From NCBI GenBank assembly GCA_030068145.1, contig JAPJBO010000991.1, positions 16,503-80,502 on the forward strand: a DNA stretch of 64,000 bases, in the 5' to 3' direction. Below the pieces are notes generated by a model. It had not been told where the DNA came from and did no database searches. It saw only the letters and a list, made by a program, of their open reading frames with translations. The stretch comes from Diplonema papillatum. Its lineage: Eukaryota; Euglenozoa; Diplonemea; Diplonemida; Diplonemidae. Made by a program: the position numbers and the translations under genes. Shown one piece after another: positions 62,816 through 64,000 of the stretch; within the stretch, counting starts at the first letter, position 1; every line of letters begins with the position of its first letter.

Positions 62816-63111
62816 CCGGACCAAGCAACCAGGACCTTCTGCACCCTTTCACCGGCACGCACAAACAAAACGAAGCGCCTGTCTTTTTTACCAGCAATAC
62901 TGGAAACCGCTGGACCCAGCGACTAGATCCAATAAAAATGGACCCAGCAACCTGGGTCCAGTATCGGTCGCTGGATTCACACTCGCCGAATTACTATCTC
63001 AAAGTGAGACAGACTGTAGTCAACCGTTGCCAGCCCCGAATAATTCTGGACCGGAAAGTACGTGCGCTCGGCTAAAGACCGGCGCGGGGCGAGACTGGAG
63101 GCAGCAGTTAA

Positions 63112-63240
63112 AGTTCGGGGAACAGTAAAGTTCGGGCGAAGCTAAGTTCGGGCGATGCTAAGTTCTGGCGAAGCTTAGTTCGGACGACGCTAAGTTCGAG
63201 TGATGCTAAGTTCGGGCGAAGCTATGTTCTGGTGCTAAGC
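63112..63240 (+). repeat. 16-bp degenerate tandem repeat
   Basis: Unit agttcgggcgaagcta with substitutions, about 7 units, with stragglers to 63330. Confidence 0.85.
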
Positions 63241-63726
63241 GCTGGAACTAAAAAAAGTTCGGGCACGAAGCGAAGTTCGGCCAGGGTGGTAAAGTCCGGG
63301 TGAAGCTAAGGTCGGTGCTCGTACCCGGGGGGGGGCACCCCCCCCCCCCCCCCGTGGAGACGAAGAACGAGGTGCACACAACACCGCGGTGAAAAAAATA
63401 CAGGGGGCTACTGGGGGGGCCCAAATACAATAGGTACCCAAATACAATATTATTTCGGAATACAGTAGGTACGCTGAAATGGGGGTTTCATTGAGCATTG
63501 TTTCGGAATACAATATTATTTGTCCCCAGTGGGGTTTTGCAGGGGGTTCCACGGGCTTCCCCTCGCGAGAGCAGCTTCTTTTTCGAGAGAAGTTCAATGT
63601 GGAACACTCCTGAAGCCGAAAGTTCGAGTCGACTACTTGATTTCGCTATCTGTGGCATTTTCCTCAGGTCAGGGATCAATAATTCCTGAGGCCCGCACCC
63701 AAACAAAAATAAATGGCCCGCTTTTT

Positions 63727-63910
63727 TTTAGCCCGTGGTCCAGCGGTCACCACACCCACATGTGATGCTGAGGGTGCTGGTTCGATTCCTCGGCGGAGTG
63801 GTTTTTCCAAAGTCTGAAATGCCATCTGGGGGCCAGATTTTTGGCCACATCGAGTGTAGAAAAGGTGCCATACATGCCGGGGGGTAGCTCTTTCCACCCC
63901 ACAAAATATT
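63727..63910 (+). mobile_element. tRNA-derived SINE-like unit, copy 2
   Basis: A-box tggtccagcggtca (63736-63749), B-box ggttcgattcc (63779-63789), then the tail gccagatttttggccaca and ggtagctctttccacccc. About 75% identical to copy 1 by eye. Confidence 0.7.
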
Positions 63911-64000
63911 TGCCAAATTTCCTCCAATGCTGACCAAGTGCCTGCACCCAGACTATCAGCATCCAGACTGTTTGAAAACTCGGTTTTCTCTATCCTTCCC

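Overview
The window looks like nuclear DNA of a unicellular eukaryote, most probably a diplonemid (Euglenozoa; Diplonema or a relative). The main clue is at 49634-49661, where 27 consecutive bases agree with the start of the 39-nt diplonemid spliced leader as I remember it. Other clues fit: GC-rich protein-coding exons in AT-balanced repetitive DNA, few GT-AG introns that are all phase 0, and tyrosine-recombinase retroelements of the DIRS/VIPER/TATE type. The species assignment is inference; I could not search a database.

Layout. 0-3 kb: a hypothetical gene (837-2015) with degenerate copies on both sides. 4.6-6.1 kb: a RING/coiled-coil gene with decayed 3' copies. 6.8-10.35 kb: a gene-free island bounded by inverted repeats, made of homopolymer runs, 20-bp repeats and telomere-like repeats. 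10.8-11.6 kb: a small, possibly mitochondrial protein with an upstream partial copy. 13.2-16.4 kb: a PIN-domain protein followed by a row of 3' partial copies. 16.8-17.4 kb: a 92-bp satellite. 17.5-20.65 kb: minus-strand LINE pieces that split a partial copy of the next gene. 20.8-22.5 kb: branched-chain 2-oxoacid dehydrogenase E2, intact. 22.7-23.5 kb: remnants of a coiled-coil coding sequence. 23.8-26.7 kb: a minus-strand LINE-like element with a P-loop ORF and an APE endonuclease. 26.7-32.6 kb: mostly featureless apart from a small TIR element. 32.6-39.4 kb: a three-exon poly-Q/coiled-coil gene preceded by a 376-bp tandem repeat carrying its 5' end, with an intron built of a 135-bp satellite. 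40.8-42.4 kb: a SET-like gene with an upstream frameshifted copy. 42.65-44.25 kb: a large foldback element. 44.8-46.6 kb: an unknown/ankyrin-like exon with decayed 3' copies. 47.6-59.96 kb: a phosphagen (guanidino) kinase gene whose 11-kb first visible intron holds two complete-looking tyrosine-recombinase retroelements and a solo end, all lying inside (CA)n tracts. 60.5-64 kb: foldback elements, tRNA-like Pol III heads and short satellites.

Three themes recur. (1) At least eight loci carry 'echoes': serial partial copies of a gene's own 5' or 3' end, placed next to it and progressively more decayed. (2) The phosphagen kinase keeps the fold signatures but has lost most of the catalytic and nucleotide-binding residues, so it looks like a pseudo-enzyme; the PIN and SET-like proteins also miss key residues. 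(3) Retroelements are nested in repeats, and one carries a fossil spliced leader at its 5' end.
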